From Bacteroidales bacterium (GTDB lineage Bacteria; Bacteroidota; Bacteroidia; Bacteroidales; UBA4417), in the NCBI GenBank assembly GCA_016707705.1, contig JADJHD010000025.1, positions 1 through 64,000 of the forward strand: a stretch of 64,000 nucleotides of DNA, read 5' to 3'. Below the pieces are notes generated by a model. The model was not told where the DNA came from. It ran no database searches and worked only from the letters and a program-made list of their open reading frames with translations. Shown here in pieces: positions 1-8,796 of the stretch (positions within the stretch are counted from its first letter, which is position 1; every line of letters begins with the position of its first letter). A program made the translations under genes and the position numbers.

Positions 1-702
1 TCGGTGAGCCCGGAACTACCTGATGAAGATCCCATAGAATTTCCCGGCATAGCCGAGGAAGACTGAACGGAAACTGAACCGGCTGAATTTCCCGAACTAC
101 CACCCATGGTATTCATTCCGGAAGAGCCGGAGGAAGACGACTGAGAAGATACAAGAGCAGGTGCATTGCCAGAAGAAGAAGGGTTACTCGATGAAGGACC
201 GGCTTTAAACCTGACAATGGCTAATCTTTCGATGGTTTGCAGGATTTCGATGTTATTTTGTGAAATGCGGATATTCTGCCTGATCTTATGCATATCGTAC
301 CATGAGCGTTGTACATCAAGGAATACCTGCAACTTGGCATCGCGAAACGATTCGAACTTCGCATTTGCCATCAGGCTCATTTCATCTTTGGCATTTTTCA
401 GTACACCAAACCAGGGGAACATCTGCATAAGCTGAATATCAGCCACCTGGTTACCCGCTACAAGTTCCATGGGTTTGAGGAAGACTCCTACATTAATTGT
501 GGGATCGGGCAAGCTGCCAACCTGCGGTACTTTTTGCAAAGCAGCTTCATATTCAAAATAACGCTGAAGCACAGTCGGATTGTTTTTGGCAGCAATTTCG
601 AGATAACTATACAGTGAATCAGGTTGTTGCTGAGCACTACCAACTAACCAACTGACAAGTGCCAGCAGCGAAAAATAGTTTTTTAAATGCCTTATTTCTC
701 AT
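1..702 (-). CDS. TolC-family outer membrane efflux protein, N-terminal part, apparent frameshift
   Basis: The minus-strand frame from about 694 to the window edge encodes a secreted protein. It has a signal-peptide-like stretch (NYFSLLALVSWLVGSAQ), then TolC-like helical sequence (NNPTVLQRYFEYEAAL, PDPTINVG) and a Ser/Gly/Met-rich low-complexity segment from about base 180 down to 1. TolC proteins form the outer-membrane channel of RND pumps, which fits the CusA-like gene just upstream. The ATG at 702 overlaps the end of that gene by 11 bases, but its frame stops after about 21 codons. Removing one base from the A6 run (T6 at 679-684 on the plus strand) joins this ATG to the long frame and gives a normal signal peptide. 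So either the sequence has a homopolymer error or the gene is frameshifted. The C-terminal half lies outside the window. Confidence 0.75.
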
Positions 703-3700
703 TATTATCCGGATTATTTAGGTTTTGAACTTCTAATTGGATATGGCGGGTAACGGCCCTTTCTCTCCACATAGCCTGGAATAAGGGAACTACATAAACG
801 GTCATTACCTGTATTACCATACCACCAAACATGGGTATGGCCATGGGGATCATAATGTCGGAACCTTTACCATTAGAAGATAAAACAGGCAGCAACGCTA
901 TAACTGCAACTGCCGTTGTCATCATGGCGGGCCTTACACGTTTCATGCCGGCAGTAACAACAGCCTCACGAACATCGTGAACGGTTGAAGGATGCCGGTC
1001 TTCGAAAACCTGGTGAATATATGTGCCCATGATTACTCCATCGTTGGTTGCTATTCCAAACAGGGCAATGAAACCGACCCAGACCGCTACACTCAGATTT
1101 ATAGTGTGCATCTGGAACAGATCGCGCAGGTTAATGCCGGCAACAGAAAAATTCATAAACCAGCCCTGGCCATATAACCAAAGCATGATAAAACCACCGG
1201 CAAAGGCCACAAATACACCTGAAAAGTGAATGAATGAGGCAGTAACCGTGCGGAACTGGAAATACAGCAGCAGAAGGATCAGTAGCAAACTAATAGGTAT
1301 TACAATTGCCAGTCGTTTGGTTGCCCTGAGCTGATTTTCGTAATTACCGGCAAATTTATAAGAAACTCCATCCTGCAATTTGAGAGAACCTGAACTTAAT
1401 TTATCCTTCAGGATTTTTTCTGCTTCCTGAACAACATCCACTTCTGCTTTTCCTTCGTTTTTATCGAAAATTACATAACCATTGAGGAATGTATTTTCGC
1501 TGCGGATCATTTGCGCACCTCGGGTGTAATCAATATCAGCGATTTCGCTTAACGGCACCTGAACACCATTCATGGCAGGGATGAGGATGCGTTGCAGATC
1601 TTCGGGATTATCGCGGAGTTCACGGGCATAACGAACCCTGAGAGGGAAACGTTCGCGCCCCTCGACGGATGAAGATAATGCCATGCCTCCAACTGCAACC
1701 TGCAACACTTCCTGAACATCGCTAACTGTCATGCCATATCGTGCCATTGCTTCGCGGTTGAGTTTGATTTCGAGGTAAGGAGCGCCAACAGCACGGTCGT
1801 AGAATACAGAAGATCTCTTGATTGAAGGTACATCCTTCAGTGCCTGTTCCAGTTGCATGCCAGCTTTTTCTATTGCGTCAAGATCAGGACCATATACTTT
1901 TAATCCCATTGGAGCTCGCATACCTGTTGAAAGCATGACAAGGCGGGTTTCGATAGGCTGCAATTTAGGGGCAGAAGTAAGACCGGGAATATTGGTTACT
2001 TTAACAATCTCGTTCCAAATATCATTTGGTTTTTTTATTTCAGGACGCCACTGGCGGAAATATTCACCCTTGTTGTCAGGAACAAGGCTATCGGCCGGAA
2101 TGGAGCGGAAACCATTCTTATCGAGGCTGTATTTTGATCCACTCTTAAAGATATAATTTCCATCCCTGTCCACTTTGAAGCGTTTACGCTGTCCATTTTC
2201 ATCGAGAATATATTCGGGACGGTAATTGATAGTATTCTCGAACATCTGAACCGGTGCCGGATCGAGCGCTGAATTTACACGGCCCCATTTACCAACAGCA
2301 ATTTCGACTTCGGGAATAGCGGCTAAGCGTTTATCAAGGGTTTCGATGTATTGCAGGTTTTTTTCGATGCTTGAATGCGGCATACTTGTAGGCATAAGCA
2401 GGAATGAACCTTCGTTTAATGAAGGCATAAACTCTTTGCCAGTGCCAGGGAATGTTTTAGCAGGACCTTGCCAAACGGCTGTTTGCCGGAAGTTTTTCCA
2501 ACCCACCTTTTCAAAGCCAGATGCGACAAAACCAAAACTTTTATCATAGCCTTGCCAGGCTAACAATCCGAAAATTAATGTAACTAATGGAATGATGAGG
2601 AACTTTAGTTTGTGTTCCAGCGCCCATCTCATTATATTCTCATAATAATGTACCATCGACATCAGGACTGCAAGGATAACAGCAATGATACCACCTACAA
2701 AGAGAAAGTTTACCAGCAAGCTATTGTGCGCACCCAGAGGCAGCCACTCGACAGAGAGATAATAGGCTGCAACCAGCACCGTAATGGCAATATTGATATA
2801 ATTCGGAAATTCTTTACGGCTCTCAGGCCAGCGGTAATCGAGTAAATTATTAATACCTACGGCAATTAATGCCAATGCAGGCCATGTTTGCCAGAGCATT
2901 ATAAATATTATGCCAGCTGCAATCAGGACACCGTTAAAGATTTTGCGAATCTTCTTTGTATCAATGTTTATCGAAAAGAAGATATGCGTTAAGGTAGGCA
3001 ATACAATAATACCGAGCAGGAAAGCAGCAATCAGGGCAAAGGTCTTTGTGAAAGCCAGAGGGTGAAACAACTTGCCTTCGGCAGCCTGCATAGCAAAAAC
3101 AGGAAGGAAGCTGACAATAGTGGTTGCAATGGATGTAACCACGGCAGCACGTACTTCGGTAGTTGCCAGGTAAATGACATCCATTAATTTACTACCACGG
3201 ATACCTTTATTTTCAGGCATTTCGAGATGCCGGAGAATGTTCTCGACATCCACAATCCCAATATCTACCATTACTCCAATAGCAATAGCGATGCCGGAAA
3301 GAGCGACAATGTTGGCTTCGATACCGAAAGCCCGCATCAGGATAAAAGTCATTAATACGCCAATTGGCAATAAACCGGCTACGATCAGGGATGCCCTGAG
3401 GTTCATAACCAGTATGATTATTACAATGATACTGATCAGGATTTCGTGCGAGAGGGCGGATTCGAGTGTGCCGATGGTTTCTTTAATAAGGCCGGTACGA
3501 TCGTAGAAAGGAACAATGGTTACTTTGGAAACGGAACCGTCGGGCAATGTTTTCTGAGGCATTCCGGCTTCAATTTCTTTAATTTTGCTTTTCACATTGT
3601 TGATTACATCCATAGGATTTGAGCCATAGCGGGCAACCACAACAGCGCCTACAGCTTCGGAACCGGCTTTATCAAGACCTCCCCGACGGGTAGCGGGTCC

Positions 3701-4555
3701 AAAAGCTACATACGCAACATCTTTAATCCTTACCGGAACATTATTACGGACAGCAACCACAGAAAGTTCAAGATCTTCCAGGTTTTTAACATAACCAAGG
3801 CCGCGGATAATGTATTCCACATTATTCAGCTCCATGGTTTCGGCACCAATATCGAGGTTGCTTTTGCGAACCGCATTCATCACATCCATAACTGACACGC
3901 TGAATGCTTTTAATGCTTCGGGATTTAAATCAACCTGGTATTCCTTGATGAAACCACCTACCGATGCTACTTCGGAAACACCTTCGGCGGTAGAGAGCCC
4001 ATATTTAACATAAAAGTCCTGGATGGTTCTGAGTTCCTGGGGATCCCAACCTCCGTTTGGTTTTCCTGTTTTAGGGTCACGACCTTCGAGCGTGTACCAG
4101 AAAATTTGCCCGAGGGCAGTTGCATCAGGACCAAGTGTAGGCTGAACTCCAACCGGAAGTGTACCGGCAGGCAGCGAACTAAGTTTTTCGAGAATACGGG
4201 AGCGGCTCCAGTAAAATTCGACATTATCCTTAAATATTATATAGATAAATGACATGCCGAACATGGAAGTACTCCGAACGGTTTGAACACCGGGAATACC
4301 AAGTAAAGCAGTAGTTAAAGGGTATGTTACCTGATCCTGGATGTCTTTGGGTGAACGTCCCATCCATTCGGTAGCAACAATCTGTTGATTTTCGCCAATG
4401 TCGGGGATAGCATCTACAGCAATAGGATCGCGGGGCAGAAAACCCGAGTTCCAGTTAAAAGGCATGAAAACTATACCCAGAACAATAAAAGAGATGAGGA
4501 AGATAAAAGTTATCAGCCGGTTTTCGAGAAAGTATTTGACAAGGCGATTAAACAT
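692..4555 (-). CDS. CusA/CzcA-family heavy-metal RND efflux pump (Cu/Ag-like)
   Basis: Inner-membrane proton-driven RND pump of the heavy-metal efflux family, 1287 residues. The N-terminus has one membrane helix followed by the VDAIPDIGENQQIV motif, then a periplasmic porter domain. The TM4 motif near residues 425-440 reads AIAIGVMVDIGIVDVEN, closer to the monovalent copper/silver group (CusA) than to the DFG-type Zn/Co/Cd group. It is longer than the usual ~1050 residues. The extra length is a four-helix-like hydrophobic insert after TM6 (roughly residues 520-640) and a hydrophilic insert near residues 760-830. Neighbours agree with copper/silver export: Met/His-rich secreted proteins upstream and a TolC-like gene downstream overlapping by 11 bases. 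No periplasmic adaptor is visible here; it may lie beyond the left edge. Confidence 0.93.
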   Translation of the reverse strand: MFNRLVKYFLENRLITFIFLISFIVLGIVFMPFNWNSGFLPRDPIAVDAIPDIGENQQIVATEWMGRSPKDIQDQVTYPLTTALLGIPGVQTVRSTSMFGMSFIYIIFKDNVEFYWSRSRILEKLSSLPAGTLPVGVQPTLGPDATALGQIFWYTLEGRDPKTGKPNGGWDPQELRTIQDFYVKYGLSTAEGVSEVASVGGFIKEYQVDLNPEALKAFSVSVMDVMNAVRKSNLDIGAETMELNNVEYIIRGLGYVKNLEDLELSVVAVRNNVPVRIKDVAYVAFGPATRRGGLDKAGSEAVGAVVVARYGSNPMDVINNVKSKIKEIEAGMPQKTLPDGSVSKVTIVPFYDRTGLIKETIGTLESALSHEILISIIVIIILVMNLRASLIVAGLLPIGVLMTFILMRAFGIEANIVALSGIAIAIGVMVDIGIVDVENILRHLEMPENKGIRGSKLMDVIYLATTEVRAAVVTSIATTIVSFLPVFAMQAAEGKLFHPLAFTKTFALIAAFLLGIIVLPTLTHIFFSINIDTKKIRKIFNGVLIAAGIIFIMLWQTWPALALIAVGINNLLDYRWPESRKEFPNYINIAITVLVAAYYLSVEWLPLGAHNSLLVNFLFVGGIIAVILAVLMSMVHYYENIMRWALEHKLKFLIIPLVTLIFGLLAWQGYDKSFGFVASGFEKVGWKNFRQTAVWQGPAKTFPGTGKEFMPSLNEGSFLLMPTSMPHSSIEKNLQYIETLDKRLAAIPEVEIAVGKWGRVNSALDPAPVQMFENTINYRPEYILDENGQRKRFKVDRDGNYIFKSGSKYSLDKNGFRSIPADSLVPDNKGEYFRQWRPEIKKPNDIWNEIVKVTNIPGLTSAPKLQPIETRLVMLSTGMRAPMGLKVYGPDLDAIEKAGMQLEQALKDVPSIKRSSVFYDRAVGAPYLEIKLNREAMARYGMTVSDVQEVLQVAVGGMALSSSVEGRERFPLRVRYARELRDNPEDLQRILIPAMNGVQVPLSEIADIDYTRGAQMIRSENTFLNGYVIFDKNEGKAEVDVVQEAEKILKDKLSSGSLKLQDGVSYKFAGNYENQLRATKRLAIVIPISLLLILLLLYFQFRTVTASFIHFSGVFVAFAGGFIMLWLYGQGWFMNFSVAGINLRDLFQMHTINLSVAVWVGFIALFGIATNDGVIMGTYIHQVFEDRHPSTVHDVREAVVTAGMKRVRPAMMTTAVAVIALLPVLSSNGKGSDIMIPMAIPMFGGMVIQVMTVYVVPLFQAMWRERAVTRHIQLEVQNLNNPDNNEK

Positions 4556-4611
4556 GTGTCATTTAAAATAAGGTAATTTATCTATTAAAAGAAGTTATTG
4601 AGGTGACTGGA

Positions 4612-4640
4612 CAACTTATCCAGGTTCCCGGATAAAGTTG
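4612..4640. other. Intergenic hairpin between metal-binding lipoprotein gene and cusA-like gene
   Basis: CAACTTATCC (4612-4621) pairs with GGATAAAGTTG (4630-4640) apart from one bulged A. There is no T run on either strand. It may stabilise or attenuate the transcript between the two genes. Its function is not established. Confidence 0.3.
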
Positions 4641-4709
4641 CCGTCGTCATCCTCTGACCTTATTATTTATGTGACATTGTATCCGAAATGTTTTTGCATA
4701 TGCGTTGTA

Positions 4710-4922
4710 TCAAGAGTAGATCAACAAAACGAGTTTCATACCGCATTTAGGGCAATCGCCGGGTTTGTCGCTGTGCACTTCAGGATGCATTGTGCAGGTA
4801 TAGACTTGCTTTGTGGTAGTAGTGGATTCAACAGCTTTGTTTTGGGGAGTTGAATTATTGCAGGCACTGAAGGTAATAGCTAAAGATGCTATCAGTATTA
4901 CTGTTAAAATTGAGTTTTTCAT
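4710..4922 (-). CDS. Small heavy-metal-binding-domain lipoprotein
   Basis: 70-residue protein with a lipoprotein signal (hydrophobic stretch, then TFSACNN with the lipobox Cys near residue 21). It has one copy of the heavy-metal-binding motif YTCTMHPEV...PGDCPKCGMKL, a short Cys/His/Met unit found beside or fused to Cu/Ag efflux systems. It probably sits in the periplasm or on the outer-membrane inner leaflet and captures copper or silver for the pump. It lies about 150 bases upstream of the CusA-like gene in the same direction and is the single-repeat cousin of the three-repeat protein immediately upstream. The sequence ends abruptly after the motif, so the domain occupies the whole C-terminus. 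Confidence 0.75.
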   Translation of the reverse strand: MKNSILTVILIASLAITFSACNNSTPQNKAVESTTTTKQVYTCTMHPEVHSDKPGDCPKCGMKLVLLIYS

Positions 4923-4993
4923 TGTGATGAGAATTATTGTTTAACAAAATTAGCTGTTTTTTAAACAGTTAGAAATTATAACATTTATTTGGA

Positions 4994-5398
4994 TTACATA
5001 CAACATCCCATTTTCATTTGATGATCCTGAGACTTTGTTTTCTTCAGTTTCATCCCACATTTCGGACATTTGCCGGGTTCCATGGATGTAACTTCGGGGT
5101 GCATAGGGCATGAATAAAGTGCTGAGGATTTCACCACCAGGTCCATTTTGCATTTAGGGCATTTGCCCGGTGAATCACTAATAACCTCAGGATGCATAGG
5201 GCAGGTATATTGGATGCTTGCTTTTTGAACAAGATCCATACCGCATTTAGGGCAAGTGCCTGGTTTATCACTGGAGATTTCAGGGTGCATGGAACAGGTA
5301 TAGGTTATACCTGGCTTGGTTGCTGTATTATCAGTTTGAGCAACAGTGAGCCCAATGAATAAAAACATTGAGCTTATTAAAATTATTATTTTTTTCAT
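4994..5398 (-). CDS. Secreted protein with three tandem heavy-metal-binding domains
   Basis: 134 residues with an N-terminal signal peptide ending near AQTDNT, then three tandem copies of a ~32-residue unit of the form YxCxMHPE-(I/V)-x4-PG-(T/K)-CPKC-(G/K)-M. The units start near residues 33, 67 and 94. Each offers one Cys, one Met-His pair and a CPKCxM hook, an arrangement known from Cu/Ag resistance proteins. The C-terminus adds a His/Met/Cys-rich tail (HQMKMGCCM). No enzymatic domain is visible, so a periplasmic metal sponge or metallochaperone is the simplest role. It lies between the Met/His-rich lipoprotein gene (5438-5893) and the single-repeat gene (4710-4922), likely in one transcript with the pump. 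Confidence 0.75.
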   Translation of the reverse strand: MKKIIILISSMFLFIGLTVAQTDNTATKPGITYTCSMHPEISSDKPGTCPKCGMDLVQKASIQYTCPMHPEVISDSPGKCPKCKMDLVVKSSALYSCPMHPEVTSMEPGKCPKCGMKLKKTKSQDHQMKMGCCM

Positions 5399-5437
5399 TT
5401 TAATTAGTTTTAGTTTAATGATATATCAATGAATGGA

Positions 5438-5893
5438 TTATTTAATTGGATGATGCGAAGAGTGACCCAGGCGCATTGTATTTAAATTGCGGTAGCATTG
5501 ATTTACTATTGCGGTATCACCCATATAGGTGTGAGTTGCCATCATTGCACTGCCATGCATAGTATTTCCACCCATCATATTTCCACCCATCATATTGTCG
5601 CCATCCATCATATCCTTGCAATACGTAAGGTAGAACTGGTTACAGAGAGAATCATTCAAATGATAAAAACTATCTTCCATCATTACATTGGGTTCGGTAA
5701 ACTGTCCATCAGGGCTAACGTGCAGTTTTAGCAGATTATCATTAGTTTTTGCTACCTGATAGCTCTGTTGTAAGAGTGTTTCGGTTTTTTTCAGGTTTGC
5801 GTTTAGTATTTCCTTTTGGCTCTCTTTTTTACAGCTAAAAGCAATAAAAAACAGGAAGGAGATCGCTATTGTCATTACAATATTCTTTTTCAT
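5438..5893 (-). CDS. Met/His-rich lipoprotein, putative copper/silver-binding
   Basis: About 151 residues from the ATG at 5893 (MKKNIVM). This start is preferred over an upstream in-frame ATG because it places a lipoprotein signal at the N-terminus (hydrophobic stretch, then AFSCKK with lipobox Cys). The centre has a methionine-rich patch (MMDGDNMMGGNMMGGN) followed by HGSAMMATH, and the C-terminus is histidine-rich (GHSSHHP). Such Met/His clusters bind Cu(I) or Ag(I). The C-terminal pattern CYxxxxTxRxxHSSxH is shared with the protein at 7106-7630, so the two are paralogues. I do not recognise a named family. Role inferred from composition and neighbours. Confidence 0.65.
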   Translation of the reverse strand: MKKNIVMTIAISFLFFIAFSCKKESQKEILNANLKKTETLLQQSYQVAKTNDNLLKLHVSPDGQFTEPNVMMEDSFYHLNDSLCNQFYLTYCKDMMDGDNMMGGNMMGGNTMHGSAMMATHTYMGDTAIVNQCYRNLNTMRLGHSSHHPIK

Positions 5894-6176
5894 TTTTCTT
5901 ATTTTTAAATGATTCTGTTGGAGTTTTACTTTGAATTGATTAAATGAACCCGGTATTGTAATGAATAACAATTCCGGCTGCATAAAAAACATTAGTTGAC
6001 AGAACTGAGGCGATTGATGCCAGAATTCCGCGCAATTGATTTCGGGTTGAGGATTTAGGGGAAGGGAGAGTGTATTACAAAGAGCCAGATGAGGCTTTTT
6101 TGCACAAAGACAAGGTTAAATTTGCCTGTGGTTACAAGTTATACCACTAAAAGTGATTACTCCCTAATTGAGGAAT

Positions 6177-6554
6177 TCAACAGCGAAAAACGCCCAGGGA
6201 GGCCGGTGAGAAGCAAGTTTTAAAATCAAAAACCGCTCGATGATTAAATAAAGTATAGGAGGAGGGAGGAGGAATTAAGGTCAAAAAATCAACAAAAAAA
6301 AATGGTTGTAAAGTGAGAAAACTTTGAGGAGCATTAATAATATTGATAATTCCGGACTCGAACTCACTTTCAAGTTTCGAAAACTTAAAAATATTGTGGC
6401 ATTTGTCACAATGGTTGTCGCGACAAGGTTCTGGTGTTGAAAATACTGAAAAAGACATAACAGTGGAGCCGCAATAATGCCGGGTAAAAGGAATCCCTGC
6501 TGTTGCGATCAACAACAGAAACACAATGACAATATTTCCGGCTTTTTTGAGCAT
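6177..6554 (-). CDS. HYC_CC_PP family small secreted protein
   Basis: 125 residues with an N-terminal hydrophobic helix, then RHYCGSTVMSF, a second cysteine cluster (PCRDNHCDKCHN) and a Pro-Pro pair (LIPPPSS) in the C-terminal third. This HYC, CxxxxCxxC, PP order matches a small Bacteroidota family that usually sits near metal-transport or TonB-receptor genes and has no established biochemical role. The cysteines and histidines suggest metal binding, perhaps copper, which fits the surrounding genes. It is first in the Cu/Ag-type cluster when read from the minus strand, about 280 bases upstream of the Met/His-rich lipoprotein gene. Confidence 0.6.
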   Translation of the reverse strand: MLKKAGNIVIVFLLLIATAGIPFTRHYCGSTVMSFSVFSTPEPCRDNHCDKCHNIFKFSKLESEFESGIINIINAPQSFLTLQPFFFVDFLTLIPPPSSYTLFNHRAVFDFKTCFSPASLGVFRC

Positions 6555-7054
6555 AATTTTATTACAAACTACAAAGGTAACGTATAAAGATGCAGATTGT
6601 TATATGTGTTATTGATTTTAACTTTGGATTAGCAAGAATAGTGGTTAACATGGAAGAAAGTAATTGTTTATCAATAGTCCGTTAAACTTCTATTTCACGC
6701 CTGTTTGTCTGAGCATTCAGGCAGGAATGTCTTCGTATTGCAAACCTGGCGGTTGACTGTTAAACTTCCATCGCTGGGCAAGCCGCAAACCTGCCTGCCG
6801 TCTGGCAGGGCCACCGCAAAAGTTGCAGCTTATCCCACTCTTCATGCTGGAGACAGGCAGCAAAGTGATGATCTTTAAATGTTTATAAATTCAGAAGGCA
6901 TATTTTTAATTACTTGAAAATAAAATATTCAAAAAAGATTAAAGTGGTAATGTATTTGTCAAATAGTAATAATGTGCTAATCGCATGGTTATCATTGAAT
7001 TGAGATTATACTATTGCTAATTATTTTAAATGGAATGCATTGGAATAAATAGAA
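6555..7054. other. Gene-free interval with inverted repeats
   Basis: No convincing coding frame on either strand. It contains a GC-rich patch near 6770-6870 with an inverted repeat (CCTGCCTGCC...GGCAGG) and related CAGGCAG words near 6717-6722 and 6854-6860. The rest is AT-rich. It separates the Cu/Ag-type cluster from the upstream genes and presumably holds the promoter of the gene at 6177-6554. No clear promoter motif could be assigned. Confidence 0.4.
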
Positions 7055-7087
7055 AGATGTGGTCAGGATGCTTCCCCAACCACATCT
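7055..7087. terminator. Hairpin terminator downstream of the His/Met-rich lipoprotein gene
   Basis: AGATGTGGT (7055-7063) and ACCACATCT (7079-7087) form a perfect 9-bp stem with a 15-base loop. On the minus strand it is followed by TTTCTATTT, giving a plausible terminator for the gene ending at 7106. Confidence 0.6.
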
Positions 7088-7105
7088 TTATTCATATCCT
7101 ATATT

Positions 7106-7630
7106 TCAATAATGAAGATTGTGCATTGAACTATGGTTGGCCCTTACCGTTTGCATTTGGTCGTAACAGGCTTTTATGTTTGCTGACATGTATTGTACTA
7201 AGTTGTTACTCATCATGCTTTGATACATTAAGCTGTCGGTATGGTGGTAATTATGGGTTGCATTCATATTGCTTTGATATTCAATAGAATCTAAACCACA
7301 CATTTCTCCTTCATCATCACCATGCATGTTCATGTGATGATTTTCGGCACCATTTACGTGCTTGGTATAGATATCATGATTATACTCGTAGAAGTGAAGC
7401 GAATAAAGACTGTCACAATCATGATAGATATTCTCCTGAGCATAGCACAAACTATGGTCATTAACTGCATTTTTGTGCAATCCAATCATAACGTTGGTTG
7501 CATCAGTAGATTTCTTTAAATCAAGCTGAAGATTATCCAGCGCAACCGTTGATTGATCGTCATTGTTTTTAGAACAGGATACTGTAATCAGTATTCCTGT
7601 AGCAACTATTGCCAGAATCATTTTATTCAT
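7106..7630 (-). CDS. His/Met-rich lipoprotein, putative metal-binding
   Basis: 174 residues with a lipoprotein signal (ILITVSCSKN, lipobox Cys near residue 19). The mature part is rich in His and Met (NHHMNMHGDDEGEM, ATHNYHHTDS, SSMHNLHY) and has few Cys residues. Its C-terminal pattern ACYDQMQTVRANHSSMH aligns with QCYRNLNTMRLGHSSHH of the protein at 5438-5893, so the two are likely paralogues with a shared helical core and different metal-binding loops. A periplasmic copper/silver or zinc buffer is plausible from composition alone. It follows the DUF6660-like gene by 11 bases and ends just before a hairpin terminator, so it is probably the last gene of its transcript. Confidence 0.65.
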   Translation of the reverse strand: MNKMILAIVATGILITVSCSKNNDDQSTVALDNLQLDLKKSTDATNVMIGLHKNAVNDHSLCYAQENIYHDCDSLYSLHFYEYNHDIYTKHVNGAENHHMNMHGDDEGEMCGLDSIEYQSNMNATHNYHHTDSLMYQSMMSNNLVQYMSANIKACYDQMQTVRANHSSMHNLHY

Positions 7631-7641
7631 AAGAAGTTTTT

Positions 7642-8037
7642 TTATGATGTGAGTATTCCTGTTTGAATTTGGCGTGTAGCAAATTGTACTGAAGGATAGA
7701 AACCAACATTAACAAAATAGCTTATTGAACAAATCGGAGGGCGCCAGACCTGGTGAAGACAATTTATATAAATGCCGTCAAAGCGACGGGAGATGTAATT
7801 TACCCAAATTGGGGCAGGAGTGTATTGTGCCATCACAGGTGTTGTAACAACCGGCTTGCCGCTACAGTTACAATGGCAGAATGGCGAACATAAACAAGGG
7901 CTTTCGTTACATTCCAAATCGTGAGTACAATCTATAGAAACAGTATTAGAAACTAAGCACAGATGATCATTGCAAGTGTCGTACGACAATGTAAGGATGT
8001 ATATTCCTAATAGTAAATACCAGAGTTTCATCTGCAC
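7642..8037 (-). CDS. DUF6660-like small secreted Cys-rich protein
   Basis: 131 residues (129 from the second Met). A hydrophobic N-terminal segment (LWYLLLGIYILTLSYDTC) precedes a cysteine cluster CSPFCHCNCSG and a C-terminal segment ending in WRPP. The CSPFCxCNC signature with the late aromatic/PP segment is characteristic of DUF6660, small Bacteroidota proteins often found with metal-resistance genes. The region after the PP motif (about 25 residues) is longer than I expect for the family. The molecular role is unknown; the Cys cluster suggests metal binding. A second, broken copy lies at 19421-19727, next to the Fur-type regulator. It lies upstream of the His/Met-rich lipoprotein gene, probably co-transcribed. 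Confidence 0.6.
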   Translation of the reverse strand: MQMKLWYLLLGIYILTLSYDTCNDHLCLVSNTVSIDCTHDLECNESPCLCSPFCHCNCSGKPVVTTPVMAQYTPAPIWVNYISRRFDGIYINCLHQVWRPPICSISYFVNVGFYPSVQFATRQIQTGILTS

Positions 8038-8131
8038 GAAAGTACTTGTTTATATATGTGATAACGTAAATGAATTTAATTATTGTTGATTGTTTGAGTA
8101 TTTAGAAGTGATTTAAACTGAGGTGACTATT

Positions 8132-8768
8132 TTAATTATATTCACAGTTGTCATTTCCACAACAAGCCTTCCCTTTGGCTTTCTCAAATGCTTCCCGGCC
8201 TTCAGATACCGAAAAGTAAATTAACCCGGCAGCGCCAATAGCATCCGCATAAGTGAATCCAGTCAGTTCGTAAACAAGGCTTGACGCAAGTAAAACGATT
8301 GACATACACACAGACTTTGGTGCAATTCGCATCGACAAGAATTGGTTCGGAATTTAACTGCCGGCCGGCTTTCTTCTTTGCTTTCATAAGCCAAATCATT
8401 ACAGCAATTGAAACCAGGGATATGATTACTCCCCAAAGTGTTGTTTCAGGTTTATGATGGTTGATTATGTTTACCACAATGCCTGCCAGTAACCCTACTG
8501 AGAGCAGATAGAATGAGGTGCCGGAAATTTGAAGGGCTTTTATTTCGAAATTGCTCTTAGGACTGTCTGGGTTTTGCCTGATGCGTATGATCATAATAGC
8601 AATACCAATCCCTGAAATTACTTCAATAAAACTATCAACACCAAAACCGAAGAGTGCCAACGATTCATCCTGAACCCCAAACCAGATTGAAACAAGACCC
8701 TCGATGATGTTATAAATGATTGTAAAAATGGCAAGACCTGTAGCAGTTTTATATAGATTCGTTTCCAT
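8132..8768 (-). pseudogene. Cation diffusion facilitator-like transporter, frameshifted
   Basis: Two overlapping minus-strand frames together give one CDF-type membrane protein of about 210 residues. The first (from 8768) carries membrane helices and motifs seen in cation efflux proteins (FGFGVDSFIEVISG) up to the sequence VDANCTKVCVY. The second continues with MSIVLLASSLVYELTG, YADAIGAAGLIYFS and a C-terminal EGREAFEKAKG. The switch is near 8303-8310, where a one-base change would fuse them. The C-terminus ends with CCGNDNCEYN, a Cys-rich tail possibly binding metal. Such proteins export Zn(II), Co(II) or related ions. It is either a recent pseudogene or a sequencing error. Confidence 0.7.
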
Positions 8769-8796
8769 TGGATTTTACTTCTAAATTCATGGTTAA

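Noticed and set aside
166..617. Plus-strand reading frames in the first 600 bases
   Set aside because: They are antisense to the TolC-like frame, have no protein-like composition, and the minus strand gives a coherent signal peptide and TolC features.
6085..6110. Terminator after the HYC_CC_PP gene
   Set aside because: The short AGCC...GGCT stem has its T run on the plus strand, so it does not suit the minus-strand genes, and no plus-strand gene ends here.
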